From Microbacterium mangrovi (lineage in GTDB: Bacteria > Actinomycetota > Actinomycetes > Actinomycetales > Microbacteriaceae), in assembly GCF_000802305.1 (NCBI RefSeq), contig NZ_JTDK01000006.1, positions 682,001 through 746,000 of the forward strand: a stretch of DNA of 64,000 nucleotides. The letters are read 5' to 3'. Position 1 is the first letter of the stretch. Every line of letters begins with the position of its first letter. The position numbers and the translations under genes are program-made. Positions 47,841-56,129 of this stretch are shown piece after piece. The notes under the pieces are model-generated. The model made no database searches and had not been told where the DNA came from. It saw nothing but the letters and a program-made list of their open reading frames with translations.

Positions 47841-48428
47841 TCACCCGTGCGCGTCGCCCGCCCAGTCGACGCCGGTCAGCGACATCTCGCGGGCCATGTC
47901 TTCGAGGAACCGGATCACGACCTCCCGCTCGTCGTGCGTGAGACGTGCGGCCGCGAAGAAGCGCCGCGACTGCTGGCGCCCGACGGTCTCCATCGCCGAG
48001 GCCTCGGTCTCGGGCGTCACCTCGATCGCGAACGCCCGCCGATCGAGCGGATGGACGGCGCGCACGATGTGCCCGCCGTTCTCGAGCCGGTTGAGGAGCT
48101 TGGTCGTCGAGGCTGCCGAGATCCCCAGGTGACCGGCCAGCATCCCCGGCGACACGACATCGCCCTGATGCTTGGCGATGATCAGGTAGTGGAGGGCGCG
48201 CATGTCCACCGCACTGAGCCGCATGTACCGCTGGGACGCCTCGGCGACCGCCTTCTCGGTCTCGCGCAGGGCGGCGATGGCCTTCATGAGGCGTCCGATC
48301 TGGGCGACCTCCTCGGGCTTCAGGCCCGATCGGTCGACGAGCTGACTTCGGGGGTCGGCGGAATCGACCTCGTACAGGTTCTCGGAGATCGAGTCCTGCC
48401 GGGCCGCCCGAGCGCCCTTTTCCGCCAT
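47841..48428 (-). CDS. MarR family regulator, CrtR-like by position
   Basis: A 195-residue regulator with a ~50-residue charged N-terminal extension. The winged helix spans about residues 75-145 (DMRALHYLIIAKHQGDVVSPGMLAGHLGISAASTTKLLNRLENGGH, then DRRAF). It is divergent from the carotenoid operon, as is CrtR in Corynebacterium glutamicum, which represses crtE and is released by geranylgeranyl diphosphate. The same role is inferred here. A palindrome lies over the crt promoter. Confidence 0.88.
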   Translation of the reverse strand: MAEKGARAARQDSISENLYEVDSADPRSQLVDRSGLKPEEVAQIGRLMKAIAALRETEKAVAEASQRYMRLSAVDMRALHYLIIAKHQGDVVSPGMLAGHLGISAASTTKLLNRLENGGHIVRAVHPLDRRAFAIEVTPETEASAMETVGRQQSRRFFAAARLTHDEREVVIRFLEDMAREMSLTGVDWAGDAHG

Positions 48429-48498
48429 GTCACGATCCTACGTTTCGGGGGAAGGAGGCGACGGATGACGCGGACGAGCACCGCCGCGAAAATCCCCC

Positions 48499-48526
48499 TT
48501 GCATTTATTAACTCTAGGGTTACTAT
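48499..48526 (+). promoter_or_regulatory. crt operon promoter with overlapping operator
   Basis: TTGCAT (48499-48504) and TACTAT (48521-48526), spaced by 16 bases, form a good sigma-A-type promoter in an AT-rich patch. The spacer contains TAACTCTAGGGTTA (48509-48522), a 14-bp palindrome with one mismatch pair, exactly where a repressor would block polymerase. The leader to the idi ATG is about 57 bases. Confidence 0.65.
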
Positions 48527-48590
48527 ACCCCGTAAGCGATAATATTCCAGGATGAATTACAAGCCAGAATGAATGTTGAGAGGGGCAGCG

Positions 48591-49142
48591 ATGCCGGACC
48601 CGATTCCCGAGCTCGTGGTGCTGACGGACGACGACGGCAACCCGATCGGCGCGGCGGCCAAAGACACCGTGCACGGTGCTCGCACCCCACTCCATCTCGC
48701 GTTCTCCTGCTACCTGCGCAACGCCTCCGGGGAGGTGCTGATCACCCGCCGCGCCCTCGAGAAGGCGACCTGGCCGGGCGTCTGGACGAACAGCTTCTGC
48801 GGGCACCCGGCGCCCGGCGAACAGCAGGAGGCGGCGGTGCATCGGCGCGCAGGGCAGGAGCTCGGCGCCGAGATCACGCGGCTGCGGCTGGTGCTCCCCC
48901 GCTTCCGGTACGTCGCCGTGGACGCACGCGGTGTCATGGAGAACGAGATCTGCCCGGTCTACGTGGCGGACCTCGACGGCCCCTTCACCCCGTCGCCGAA
49001 CGAGGTGTCCGAGTGGGCCTGGATCTCGCCCGCGGACCTCCGGGCGGCGATCGCCTCCACTCCCTTCGTCTTCAGTCCGTGGATGCGGGAACAGGTCGTC
49101 CAGCTGTCCGCGGCGGGAGTCCTGGAAGGAGTGCTCCGATGA
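48591..49142 (+). CDS. idi: Isopentenyl-diphosphate delta-isomerase, type 1
   Basis: A 183-residue Nudix-fold enzyme converting IPP to DMAPP. The active-site cysteine is in TNSFCGHPAPGE and the metal/catalytic glutamates in ENEICPVY and NEVSEWAW. ATG 48591 follows GAGAGGGG; the TTG at 48573 is rejected. It heads the carotenoid operon and raises the DMAPP supply for CrtE. It overlaps crtE by 4 bases. Confidence 0.96.
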   Translation: MPDPIPELVVLTDDDGNPIGAAAKDTVHGARTPLHLAFSCYLRNASGEVLITRRALEKATWPGVWTNSFCGHPAPGEQQEAAVHRRAGQELGAEITRLRLVLPRFRYVAVDARGVMENEICPVYVADLDGPFTPSPNEVSEWAWISPADLRAAIASTPFVFSPWMREQVVQLSAAGVLEGVLR

Positions 49143-50233
49143 CGATCACGACCGACACCCCCGTGCGTCCCTCTCCGACGGCGGAACTGGAGGCCGAGCT
49201 CGCCCGGCTGATGGCGGCGCGCACCTTCGACGCCGTCGCCTCCGGCTCCCCGCTCGCCGAGCTCTGGGAGACCGCTGCCGACTGCGTGCGCGGCGGAAAG
49301 CTGCTGCGACCACGGATCCTCCTGGGCGCGTTCGACGCGCTGGCGGACGGGATCGGGACGCCCCCGGTGCCGCGCCGGTCCGCGGTGCGGATCGCCGCCG
49401 GCATCGAGCTGCTGCACTTCGCCTTCCTGCTTCACGACGACGTTCTCGACGGCGATCTCATCCGGCGCGGGCGACCGAACCTGATCGGCCGGATCCTCGC
49501 CGAACGCCAAGCCGCGGCAGGCGGCGCCGTGCGTGCGCGGCACTGGGCGGAGGCGAACGGCATCCTGATGGGCGACCTGATGCTCAGCGCCGCGCACCAG
49601 GTGTTCGCCGCCGAGCCGCTCCCCGATCCGGTGCGCAGGAGCCTCCTCGCCCTCGTCGACCGGACCGTGTCGGACTCGATGCTCGGCGAGCTCCTCGACG
49701 TCGCCTTCAGCGACCGCGTGCGCGAGGCGGACCTGCCCGCGGTGCTGACGATGAGCCGGCTGAAGACGGCGACGTACACGGTCGAGTTCCCGCTGCGCGC
49801 CGCGGCGATCCTGGCGGGCGCCGATGCCCCGGTCGAAGACGCGATCGGCCGGATCGGCGGCCACCTCGGTCTCGCGTTCCAGCTGCAGGACGACCTGCTC
49901 TCGACGTTCGGCCACCCGCAGGAGCACGGCAAGGATGCCGTATCCGACCTGCGCGAGGGGAAGGAGACCGCGATCATCGCGAGCGCGCGGGCGATGAACG
50001 CGTGGCCGCAGATCTCCGATGGATTCGGCGACCCGCAGCTCAGCCCCGAGCGTGCGGATGCCCTGCGGCGGCGGCTGCGGGACTGCGGGGCCGAGACCGC
50101 GGTGCGTGCTCTCATCGGCGACGAGATGCACGCGGCGCGCGAACTCATGGCGGCACCCTCGTCCGGCATCCCCGCACCGCTCGCCGGCTTCCTGGACGGG
50201 CTCGCGGCCTCGCTCGAAGGACGCCGCTCATGA
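49139..50233 (+). CDS. crtE: Geranylgeranyl diphosphate synthase
   Basis: A 364-residue trans-prenyltransferase. The first Asp-rich motif DDVLD is at 100-104 (LLHDDVLDGDLIRRG) and the second, DDLLS, at 251-255 (QLQDDLLSTFG), with Ser in place of the last Asp, as in several actinobacterial enzymes. Product C20-PP feeds CrtB and the elongase. ATG 49139 overlaps the idi stop by 4 bases. Confidence 0.94.
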   Translation: MTITTDTPVRPSPTAELEAELARLMAARTFDAVASGSPLAELWETAADCVRGGKLLRPRILLGAFDALADGIGTPPVPRRSAVRIAAGIELLHFAFLLHDDVLDGDLIRRGRPNLIGRILAERQAAAGGAVRARHWAEANGILMGDLMLSAAHQVFAAEPLPDPVRRSLLALVDRTVSDSMLGELLDVAFSDRVREADLPAVLTMSRLKTATYTVEFPLRAAAILAGADAPVEDAIGRIGGHLGLAFQLQDDLLSTFGHPQEHGKDAVSDLREGKETAIIASARAMNAWPQISDGFGDPQLSPERADALRRRLRDCGAETAVRALIGDEMHAARELMAAPSSGIPAPLAGFLDGLAASLEGRRS

Positions 50234-51144
50234 CCGGCGCCGCGCACGACGCCGGCGCCCTGGATCGGTACACCGCCGCGTCGGAACGGGCGGCCGGGCG
50301 GATCATCGACGCCTATTCGACCTCGTTCGGGGCCGCGTGCCGGCTCCTGGGCCCGCGCCACCGCACCCACGTGCGCAACGTCTACGCGCTCGTGCGGGTG
50401 GCCGACGAACTCGTCGACGGCGCGACCGATGAGGCCGGGATCCCGCCGGAGCAGCAGCATCTCGCGCTCAGCCGCCTGGAGGCGGAGACCGGCGACGCGA
50501 TCGCGTCGGGGTACAGCAGCAACCCGATCGTGCACGCGTTCGCGCACACCGCCCGCGCCGCAGGGATCGACGCCGGCCTGGTGCGCCCGTTCTTCGCCTC
50601 GATGCGCGCCGACCTGCCGCCGGCGGAATGCGCGGATGCCGACCCCGTGGTGCGGTTCGACGAGCGGGCGCACCGCACCTACGTGTACGGATCCGCCGAG
50701 GTCGTCGGCCTCATGTGCCTGCGGGTCTTCCTCCGCGACGCGACCCGGACGCCCGACGAGCTCACGACCCTCGAGCACGGCGCCCGGCGCCTGGGCGCAG
50801 CGTTCCAGAACGTGAACTTCCTGCGCGACCTGGCCGACGACACCGAGCGTCTCGGCCGCAGCTACCTCAGCGCGAACGGTCGGATCGACGCCGAGGAGCA
50901 GCAGCGCTGGGTCGCGGTCATCCGCGCGCAGCTGGCGGACGCCGAGGCGGCGATCCCGCTGCTTCCCCGTGACGCGCGCCTTGCGGTCACCAGCGCCCTG
51001 CTGCTGTTCTCCCGGCTCACCGACCGGCTCGCGCGCACCCCCGCCGCCGAGCTGTACGAGCGGCGCATCCGGGTCCCCGCCGCGCAGAAGGCGTGGCTGT
51101 TCACCCGGGCGGCCCTCGATGTCGGGCGGGAGCGCGTGTCATGA
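50230..51144 (+). CDS. crtB: Phytoene synthase
   Basis: A 304-residue head-to-head prenyl synthase that condenses two GGPP. The two Asp-rich motifs are DELVD (in RVADELVDGA) and DLADD (in NFLRDLADDTERLGRSYL). Start ATG 50230 and stop both lie in 4-base overlaps with neighbours. Confidence 0.95.
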   Translation: MTGAAHDAGALDRYTAASERAAGRIIDAYSTSFGAACRLLGPRHRTHVRNVYALVRVADELVDGATDEAGIPPEQQHLALSRLEAETGDAIASGYSSNPIVHAFAHTARAAGIDAGLVRPFFASMRADLPPAECADADPVVRFDERAHRTYVYGSAEVVGLMCLRVFLRDATRTPDELTTLEHGARRLGAAFQNVNFLRDLADDTERLGRSYLSANGRIDAEEQQRWVAVIRAQLADAEAAIPLLPRDARLAVTSALLLFSRLTDRLARTPAAELYERRIRVPAAQKAWLFTRAALDVGRERVS

Positions 51145-52739
51145 CCTGGACGAGCGTCATCGGCGGCGGCGTGGCGGGCCTGGCCACCGCCGCACTGCTG
51201 GCCCACGAAGGACACCACGTCAAGCTGTTCGAACGCGGCGAGCGCCTCGGCGGCCGGGCCGGCATCCTCGAACGCGACGGCTTCCGCTTCGACACCGGGC
51301 CCTCCTGGTTCCTCATGCCGCGCGTGTACGACCACTTCTTCGAGCTTCTCGGCACGTCATCGGCGGAGCAGCTGGATCTGCGTCTCCTCGACCCCGGGTA
51401 CACCGTGTTCGCCGAACCCGGAGCGGGCGGCCGGCGACCCGCGGTGACGATCCCGTTCGGCACCGACCGGATCGCCGCCGTGTTCGACGGACTCGAACCG
51501 GGCACCGCCGGCATCCTCCGCGACCACGTCGCCTCCGCCGCGCACGCCTCCCGGCTCGCCGAAGAGCGCTTCCTCTACAACCCGTTCACCGCGCCCGGCT
51601 CCCTGCTGAGCGCCGACGTGCTCCGGGCGATGCCGCGCCTGCTCTCTCTGCTGGGTACGTCGCTGGACGCCTTCGTGTCGCGGCGCTTCGCGCACCCGGT
51701 GCTGCGGCAGGTGCTCGAGTACCCCGCGGTGTTCCTCGGCACCGATCCGCGCCGCGCGCCGGCGATGTACCACCTGATGAGCGCGCTCGACCTCGACGAC
51801 GGGGTCCGCTACCCGATGGGCGGGTTCTGGGGCCTCGTCGAACGGCTCACCGCACTCGCCGTCGACGCCGGCGTGCAGATCGTCACCGAGGCGGAGGTGA
51901 CGGCGATCCTGACGCAGGAGGAGCACGGCCGTCGCGCCGTCGCCGGGGTGCGGTGGCGGGATGCGTCCGGCACCGAGCATCTGCAGCACGCGAACAACGT
52001 CGTGTCGGCGGCCGACCTGCATCACACCGAGACGGTGCTGCTCGAGCAGGATGCCCGCACCTACCCGGAGCGGTGGTGGCGCGCCCGCGAGAGCGGACCC
52101 GGTGCGGTGATCGCGCTCCTCGGAGTCCGCGGTGAGCTCCCCGAGCTGGGTCACCACAGCCTGTTCTTCGCCCGCGACTGGGACGCCGGGTTCGACGCGA
52201 TCTTCGGCCTCCCGGGGTCCGTCCCGGATCCGGCGTCCCTCTACGTCTGCAAACCGAGCGCCACCGAGCCCGGCGTCGCCCCACCCGGTCACGAGAACCT
52301 CTTCGTGCTGATCCCCGTGCCCGCCGACCCGGGACTCGGCGCGGGCGGTGCGGACGGGCAGGGCGATCCGGCGATCGAGAGCGCGGTGGATGCCGCCATC
52401 GACCGGATCGCGGCGTGGGCGGGCATCCCCGACCTGCGGCAGCGGATCGTCGTGCGCGAGACGCTCGGACCCGCGGACTTCGCGAACGACTACCACTCCT
52501 GGCGGGGCGGGATGCTCGGGCCGTCGCACATCCTCCGGCAGAGCGCGATGTTCCGCGCCCGCAACCAGTCGTCCCGCGTCGATCGCCTCTACTACGCGGG
52601 GGCCACGACCGCGCCCGGGGTCGGGGTGCCGATGTGCCTGATCAGCGCGGAACTCGTGCTGAAGCGGATCCGCGGGGACTCCTCCGCCGGGCCGACGCAG
52701 CCGGTGCCGCGCAGGGTCCCGGCGGGGAGGGCCGGATGA
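51141..52739 (+). CDS. crtI: Phytoene desaturase
   Basis: A 532-residue FAD enzyme turning phytoene into lycopene. The dinucleotide motif VIGGGVAGLATAALLAHEGH is at the N-terminus; DTGPSWFLMP and C-terminal YYAGATTAPGVGVPMCLISAELV are CrtI signatures. ATG 51141 overlaps the crtB stop. The last 25 residues (Pro/Arg-rich) are not conserved. Confidence 0.95.
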   Translation: MTWTSVIGGGVAGLATAALLAHEGHHVKLFERGERLGGRAGILERDGFRFDTGPSWFLMPRVYDHFFELLGTSSAEQLDLRLLDPGYTVFAEPGAGGRRPAVTIPFGTDRIAAVFDGLEPGTAGILRDHVASAAHASRLAEERFLYNPFTAPGSLLSADVLRAMPRLLSLLGTSLDAFVSRRFAHPVLRQVLEYPAVFLGTDPRRAPAMYHLMSALDLDDGVRYPMGGFWGLVERLTALAVDAGVQIVTEAEVTAILTQEEHGRRAVAGVRWRDASGTEHLQHANNVVSAADLHHTETVLLEQDARTYPERWWRARESGPGAVIALLGVRGELPELGHHSLFFARDWDAGFDAIFGLPGSVPDPASLYVCKPSATEPGVAPPGHENLFVLIPVPADPGLGAGGADGQGDPAIESAVDAAIDRIAAWAGIPDLRQRIVVRETLGPADFANDYHSWRGGMLGPSHILRQSAMFRARNQSSRVDRLYYAGATTAPGVGVPMCLISAELVLKRIRGDSSAGPTQPVPRRVPAGRAG

Positions 52740-53110
52740 CGTCGCCCGTGTACCTGCTGTGCCTCGTGCTCGCAATGGGAGGGATGCTGCTGATCGATCG
52801 GCGGTTCCGCCTGTTCTTCTGGCGGGACGCCGCCGCGGCGGCGCTCGTGACCGCTGCGGGCACCGGATTCCTGCTGCTGTGGGATGCGGCCGGAATCGCG
52901 ACGGGGATCTTCCGGCACGGATCGGCGGCGATCTCGACGGGGATCCTGCTCGCCCCCGCGCTGCCGCTCGAGGAACCGGTGTTCCTGGTGTTCCTGGTGC
53001 AGACCACGATGGTCCTGTACACCGGCGCCGATCGTCTGCTCGCCGCACGCGAGCGGCGGATGCGGGAGCGACGCGGGCTGCCGGCGCGAGAGCGGCAGGT
53101 GCGCCGGTGA
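52736..53110 (+). CDS. crtYe: Lycopene cyclase subunit CrtYe-like
   Basis: A 124-residue membrane protein with three hydrophobic segments. The PLEEPVFLVF motif near residue 75 is the family signature of the heterodimeric lycopene cyclases CrtYe/CrtYf (or CrtYc/CrtYd). It works with the cyclase half fused to the next gene's product. Both ends overlap neighbours by 4 bases. Confidence 0.9.
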   Translation: MTSPVYLLCLVLAMGGMLLIDRRFRLFFWRDAAAAALVTAAGTGFLLLWDAAGIATGIFRHGSAAISTGILLAPALPLEEPVFLVFLVQTTMVLYTGADRLLAARERRMRERRGLPARERQVRR

Positions 53111-54291
53111 CCGATGCGGCCCTCACCGTGGGCTTTCTGGCGTGCGCGGCGGTGCTCGCCGCGGTGGTGCGGCGCGCGACGGGTCCGGGAGGAGTGCGCT
53201 GGGCGGCGGTGGGGGTCGCCGGGCTCGGACTCGGTGTCCTCACCGCGGCGTTCGACAGCCTGATGATCGGCGCCGGGCTCTTCGACTACGCGCCCGCGCT
53301 GATCTCCGGCATCCGCATCGGCGCGGCGCCGGTCGAGGACTTCGGCTACCCGGTCGCCGCCGTCGTGCTGCTGCCGCCCCTGTGGGCGCTCCTGACGAAG
53401 ACCGACGGCATCCGTGCGGGCGACCTGCTGCGGCACGCCTTCGTCGCCTCGCGGCCGGTGAGCTGGATCAACACGGCCTTCCCGTTCGGCGCGGCCATGC
53501 TGCTCACGACCGGCCGGGTGGACTGGGTGCTCGCGGTCGGCGCCCTCTACTACCTCATCCCCTACAACCTGGCCATGTACGGGATCAACGATGTCTTCGA
53601 CTACGCGTCCGACCTCGCCAACCCGCGCAAGGGCGGCATCGAGGGCGCCCTGCTTCCCCCGCGGCTGCACCGGCCGCTGCTCTGGCTGGTGGCAGCGGTC
53701 AACGTGCCGTTCCTCATCGTCCTGGTCGCGGTCGGCGGCCCCGCCTCCTGGGCGGCGATCGCCGTGAGCACCTTCGCGGTCGTCGCCTATTCGGTGCCGG
53801 GGCTGCGCTTCAAGGAGCGTCCTGTGCTCGACTCGATCACCTCCAGCACGCACTTCGTCAGTCCCGCGGTCGTCGGGCTCACCCTCGCCGGGGCATCGTT
53901 CGATGCGGCCACGGTGACGGTGCTCGCGGCGTTCTTCCTGTGGGGAATGGCGGCGCACGCGTTCGGGGCCGTGCAGGACATCCAGCCGGACCGGGATGCC
54001 GGGATCGGGTCGATCGCGACGTTCTTCGGCGCCGCGCGCACCGTCCGCCTCGCTCTCGTGCTGTGGGTCGCCAGCGGCCTGCTGATGCTGACGACCCCCT
54101 GGCCGGGCCCGCTGGCCGCGATCCTCGCCGTCCCGTACATCGTCAACTGCGCGCCGTACTTCCGGGTGTCCGAGGCTGCGGCCGAGACCACGAACCGCGC
54201 CTGGCGCCGGTTCCTCTGGATCAACTACGTCACAGGTTTTCTCGCCACCATGATCATGATCCTGGCCTGGGCGTCATCCCGAGGCATGTGA
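53107..54291 (+). CDS. crtYf-crtEb: Fused lycopene cyclase subunit (CrtYf-like) and prenyltransferase (CrtEb-like elongase)
   Basis: A 394-residue fusion. Residues 1-~100 are a second lycopene cyclase half with PVEDFGYP at 75-82 in three membrane segments. Residues ~110-394 are a UbiA-type prenyltransferase with NDVFDYASD at 161-169 and DIQPDRDAG, as in lycopene elongase CrtEb, which adds two C5 units to lycopene. In Corynebacterium the two are separate genes; a comparable fusion (LbtBC) is known from Dietzia. Together with CrtYe this predicts a C50 carotenoid (decaprenoxanthin or C.p.450 type). The GTG start overlaps crtYe by 4 bases. No break or stop lies at the junction. Confidence 0.9.
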   Translation: MTDAALTVGFLACAAVLAAVVRRATGPGGVRWAAVGVAGLGLGVLTAAFDSLMIGAGLFDYAPALISGIRIGAAPVEDFGYPVAAVVLLPPLWALLTKTDGIRAGDLLRHAFVASRPVSWINTAFPFGAAMLLTTGRVDWVLAVGALYYLIPYNLAMYGINDVFDYASDLANPRKGGIEGALLPPRLHRPLLWLVAAVNVPFLIVLVAVGGPASWAAIAVSTFAVVAYSVPGLRFKERPVLDSITSSTHFVSPAVVGLTLAGASFDAATVTVLAAFFLWGMAAHAFGAVQDIQPDRDAGIGSIATFFGAARTVRLALVLWVASGLLMLTTPWPGPLAAILAVPYIVNCAPYFRVSEAAAETTNRAWRRFLWINYVTGFLATMIMILAWASSRGM

Positions 54292-54339
54292 GTGTCCACG
54301 CCCGTCGCCGGACGGGCCCGAAGCGGAAGGAGGAGGGCG

Positions 54340-55233
54340 ATGTCGACGGACCGAATCGTGGTGTCGGGGGCATCCGGCCTGATCGGGAGCGCCCTGGTCG
54401 CGTCGCTGCGCGCAGACGGGGTCCCGGTCACGACGCTCGTGCGGCGTGCGCCGCGGGCGGCCGACGAGGTCGAGTGGGCTCCCGGAGCGGAGGAGCTCGA
54501 CCCGGCCGTGCTCGCCGGGGCGCGGGCCGTGGTCGGCCTCAACGGGGCCAGCGTCGGGCGGCTGCCGTGGACGCCCCGCTACCGTGAGCTGCTGCGCTCG
54601 TCGCGGATCGACCCGACCCGGACCCTCGCCACGGCGATCCGCGGTCTCGGGCCGGATGCCCCGATGCTCGTGTCGGCCTCCGCGGTGGGCTACTACGGCG
54701 ACCGGCCGGGTGCGCGGCTGACCGAGGCGAGCGGTGCGGGCACGACGTTCCTCGCTCGTCTCAGCGCCGCCTGGGAGGCCGAGGCGGCGCTGACGGGCGA
54801 ACGCGTCGCCCTGCTGCGCACCGCTCCGCTGATGGACCGCGACGGCATGCTGAAGCCCCTCATCACCCTCACCCAGTGGGGCGTGAGCGGTCCGGTGGGC
54901 ACGGGCCGGCAGATCTGGCCGTGGATCTCCCTCGCCGACGAGGTGCGCGGCATCCGCCACATCATCGACCGCGGACTCACCGGTCCGGTGAACCTGGCCG
55001 GCCCCCAGGCGACGACCGCGTTCGAGATCGGTCACGAGCTGGCCCACCGCCTGCACCGCCCGTTCGTCGTCCCCGCACCGAGCTGGGCGCTGCGGATCGC
55101 CCTGGGCCCGGGAGCCGCGGACTCGCTGCTGCTCCCGGACGCGCACGTCGTGCCCGACGTCCTGACCCGATCGGGGTTCGCCTTCACCCATGCGACCGCG
55201 GCGTCGGCGATCGCGGAGGCGCTGTCGGACTGA
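54340..55233 (+). CDS. TIGR01777-type NAD-dependent epimerase/dehydratase-like protein
   Basis: A 297-residue SDR-superfamily protein of the YfcH/SDR39U1 type. The N-terminal VVSGASGLIGSALV binds the cofactor, SASAVGYYGDRPG and WPWISLADEVRGIRHII are diagnostic. ATG 54340 has a strong AAGGAGGAGGG site; the GTG at 54292 is rejected. It follows the carotenoid fusion gene by 48 bases on the same strand and may be co-transcribed, but family function is unknown. Confidence 0.92.
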   Translation: MSTDRIVVSGASGLIGSALVASLRADGVPVTTLVRRAPRAADEVEWAPGAEELDPAVLAGARAVVGLNGASVGRLPWTPRYRELLRSSRIDPTRTLATAIRGLGPDAPMLVSASAVGYYGDRPGARLTEASGAGTTFLARLSAAWEAEAALTGERVALLRTAPLMDRDGMLKPLITLTQWGVSGPVGTGRQIWPWISLADEVRGIRHIIDRGLTGPVNLAGPQATTAFEIGHELAHRLHRPFVVPAPSWALRIALGPGAADSLLLPDAHVVPDVLTRSGFAFTHATAASAIAEALSD

Positions 55234-55237
55234 CCCG

Positions 55238-56089
55238 TCAGCCGCGCGGGCTCGCCGCAGCCGGTTCGGCCGGCGCTGCGGCGAAGGCGACGACGGCGTC
55301 GAGCACGTCGGGAGCGGCCAGGATGCCGTTGTGCCCGCGCCCCGTGGTGCGCAGCAGCGCGGAGGGACCGGGCCAGTGGGCGACCACGGCGTCGGCCGCG
55401 ACCGGGGGAACCGCCCGATCGGCGTCGTCGTGGACGACCAGGAGCGCTGCCGCGGTTCCGGCGGCCGGACGGGAGCGGTCCATCGCGATGGACGCCATCA
55501 CCGGGCCGAGGCGACGGGCCAGCGCATCGTTCGTCCCGGAGGCGACGGCATCCGGCAGTCCGGCCTGTGCGGCATACGCCTTCATCACGGCATCCGTCGA
55601 CGGTGGTGCGGCGATCGACACGATCCGCCCGTGCACGAGGCCCGCGAGGCTCGCGCGGCGCACGGCCAGTCCCCCGAAGGAGTGGCCCACCACCAGATCG
55701 AAGCCGCCCACGGCCTCGTCGAGCACGCGGATCGCCTCGATCCACATCCCGATGTCGGCGGTCATCCCGCGCGAGGCCCCGTGGGCCGGAGCGTCGAAGG
55801 CGATGACGGTGGCGCCGGGCTGGAGGCGAGACACCAGTGCAGCGAACTGCGCGGCCCGCCCGCTCCAGCCGTGCACGAGCAGCACACGACGCTCGCCGTC
55901 GCCCCAGCGGTGGACGCGGATGCGGTGGCGCCCCGCGTCGACCGTCGTGGTGCGGGCGCGGTCCATCACCGGCCGCTCCTCCGGCCGCACGGCCATGCGT
56001 CGGCCGGGAAGCAGCATCAGCCCCGCCGCGACGCGGGCCGTGACCTCGGGCATCGTCCGGAAGGCGATATCGAGCAAACGTGTGCGCAT
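55238..56089 (-). CDS. Alpha/beta hydrolase
   Basis: A 283-residue hydrolase. The nucleophile elbow GHSFGG and oxyanion region LLVHGWSGRAAQF are clear; the catalytic Asp and His lie in LLVVHDDADRAV and TGRGHNGI. The N-terminal ~45 residues are basic and hydrophobic and may bind the membrane. The start ATG 56089 is seven bases beyond a -10 (leaderless). It is divergent from a TetR gene and shares a 28-bp palindrome with it. Substrate unknown. Confidence 0.9.
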   Translation of the reverse strand: MRTRLLDIAFRTMPEVTARVAAGLMLLPGRRMAVRPEERPVMDRARTTTVDAGRHRIRVHRWGDGERRVLLVHGWSGRAAQFAALVSRLQPGATVIAFDAPAHGASRGMTADIGMWIEAIRVLDEAVGGFDLVVGHSFGGLAVRRASLAGLVHGRIVSIAAPPSTDAVMKAYAAQAGLPDAVASGTNDALARRLGPVMASIAMDRSRPAAGTAAALLVVHDDADRAVPPVAADAVVAHWPGPSALLRTTGRGHNGILAAPDVLDAVVAFAAAPAEPAAASPRG

Positions 56090-56095
56090 GATCCA

Positions 56096-56123
56096 AACTA
56101 TACATACGATCGTGCGTATAGTT
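56096..56123. promoter_or_regulatory. 28-bp operator with two divergent -10 elements
   Basis: The 28 bases are palindromic except for two symmetric positions: arms AACTATAC and GTATAGTT, core ACGATCGT. Each arm contains TATAGT, one on each strand, seven bases before the respective ATG (56130 rightward, 56089 leftward). So both promoters overlap one operator, and both mRNAs would be leaderless. Confidence 0.8.
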
Positions 56124-56129
56124 AATCCC

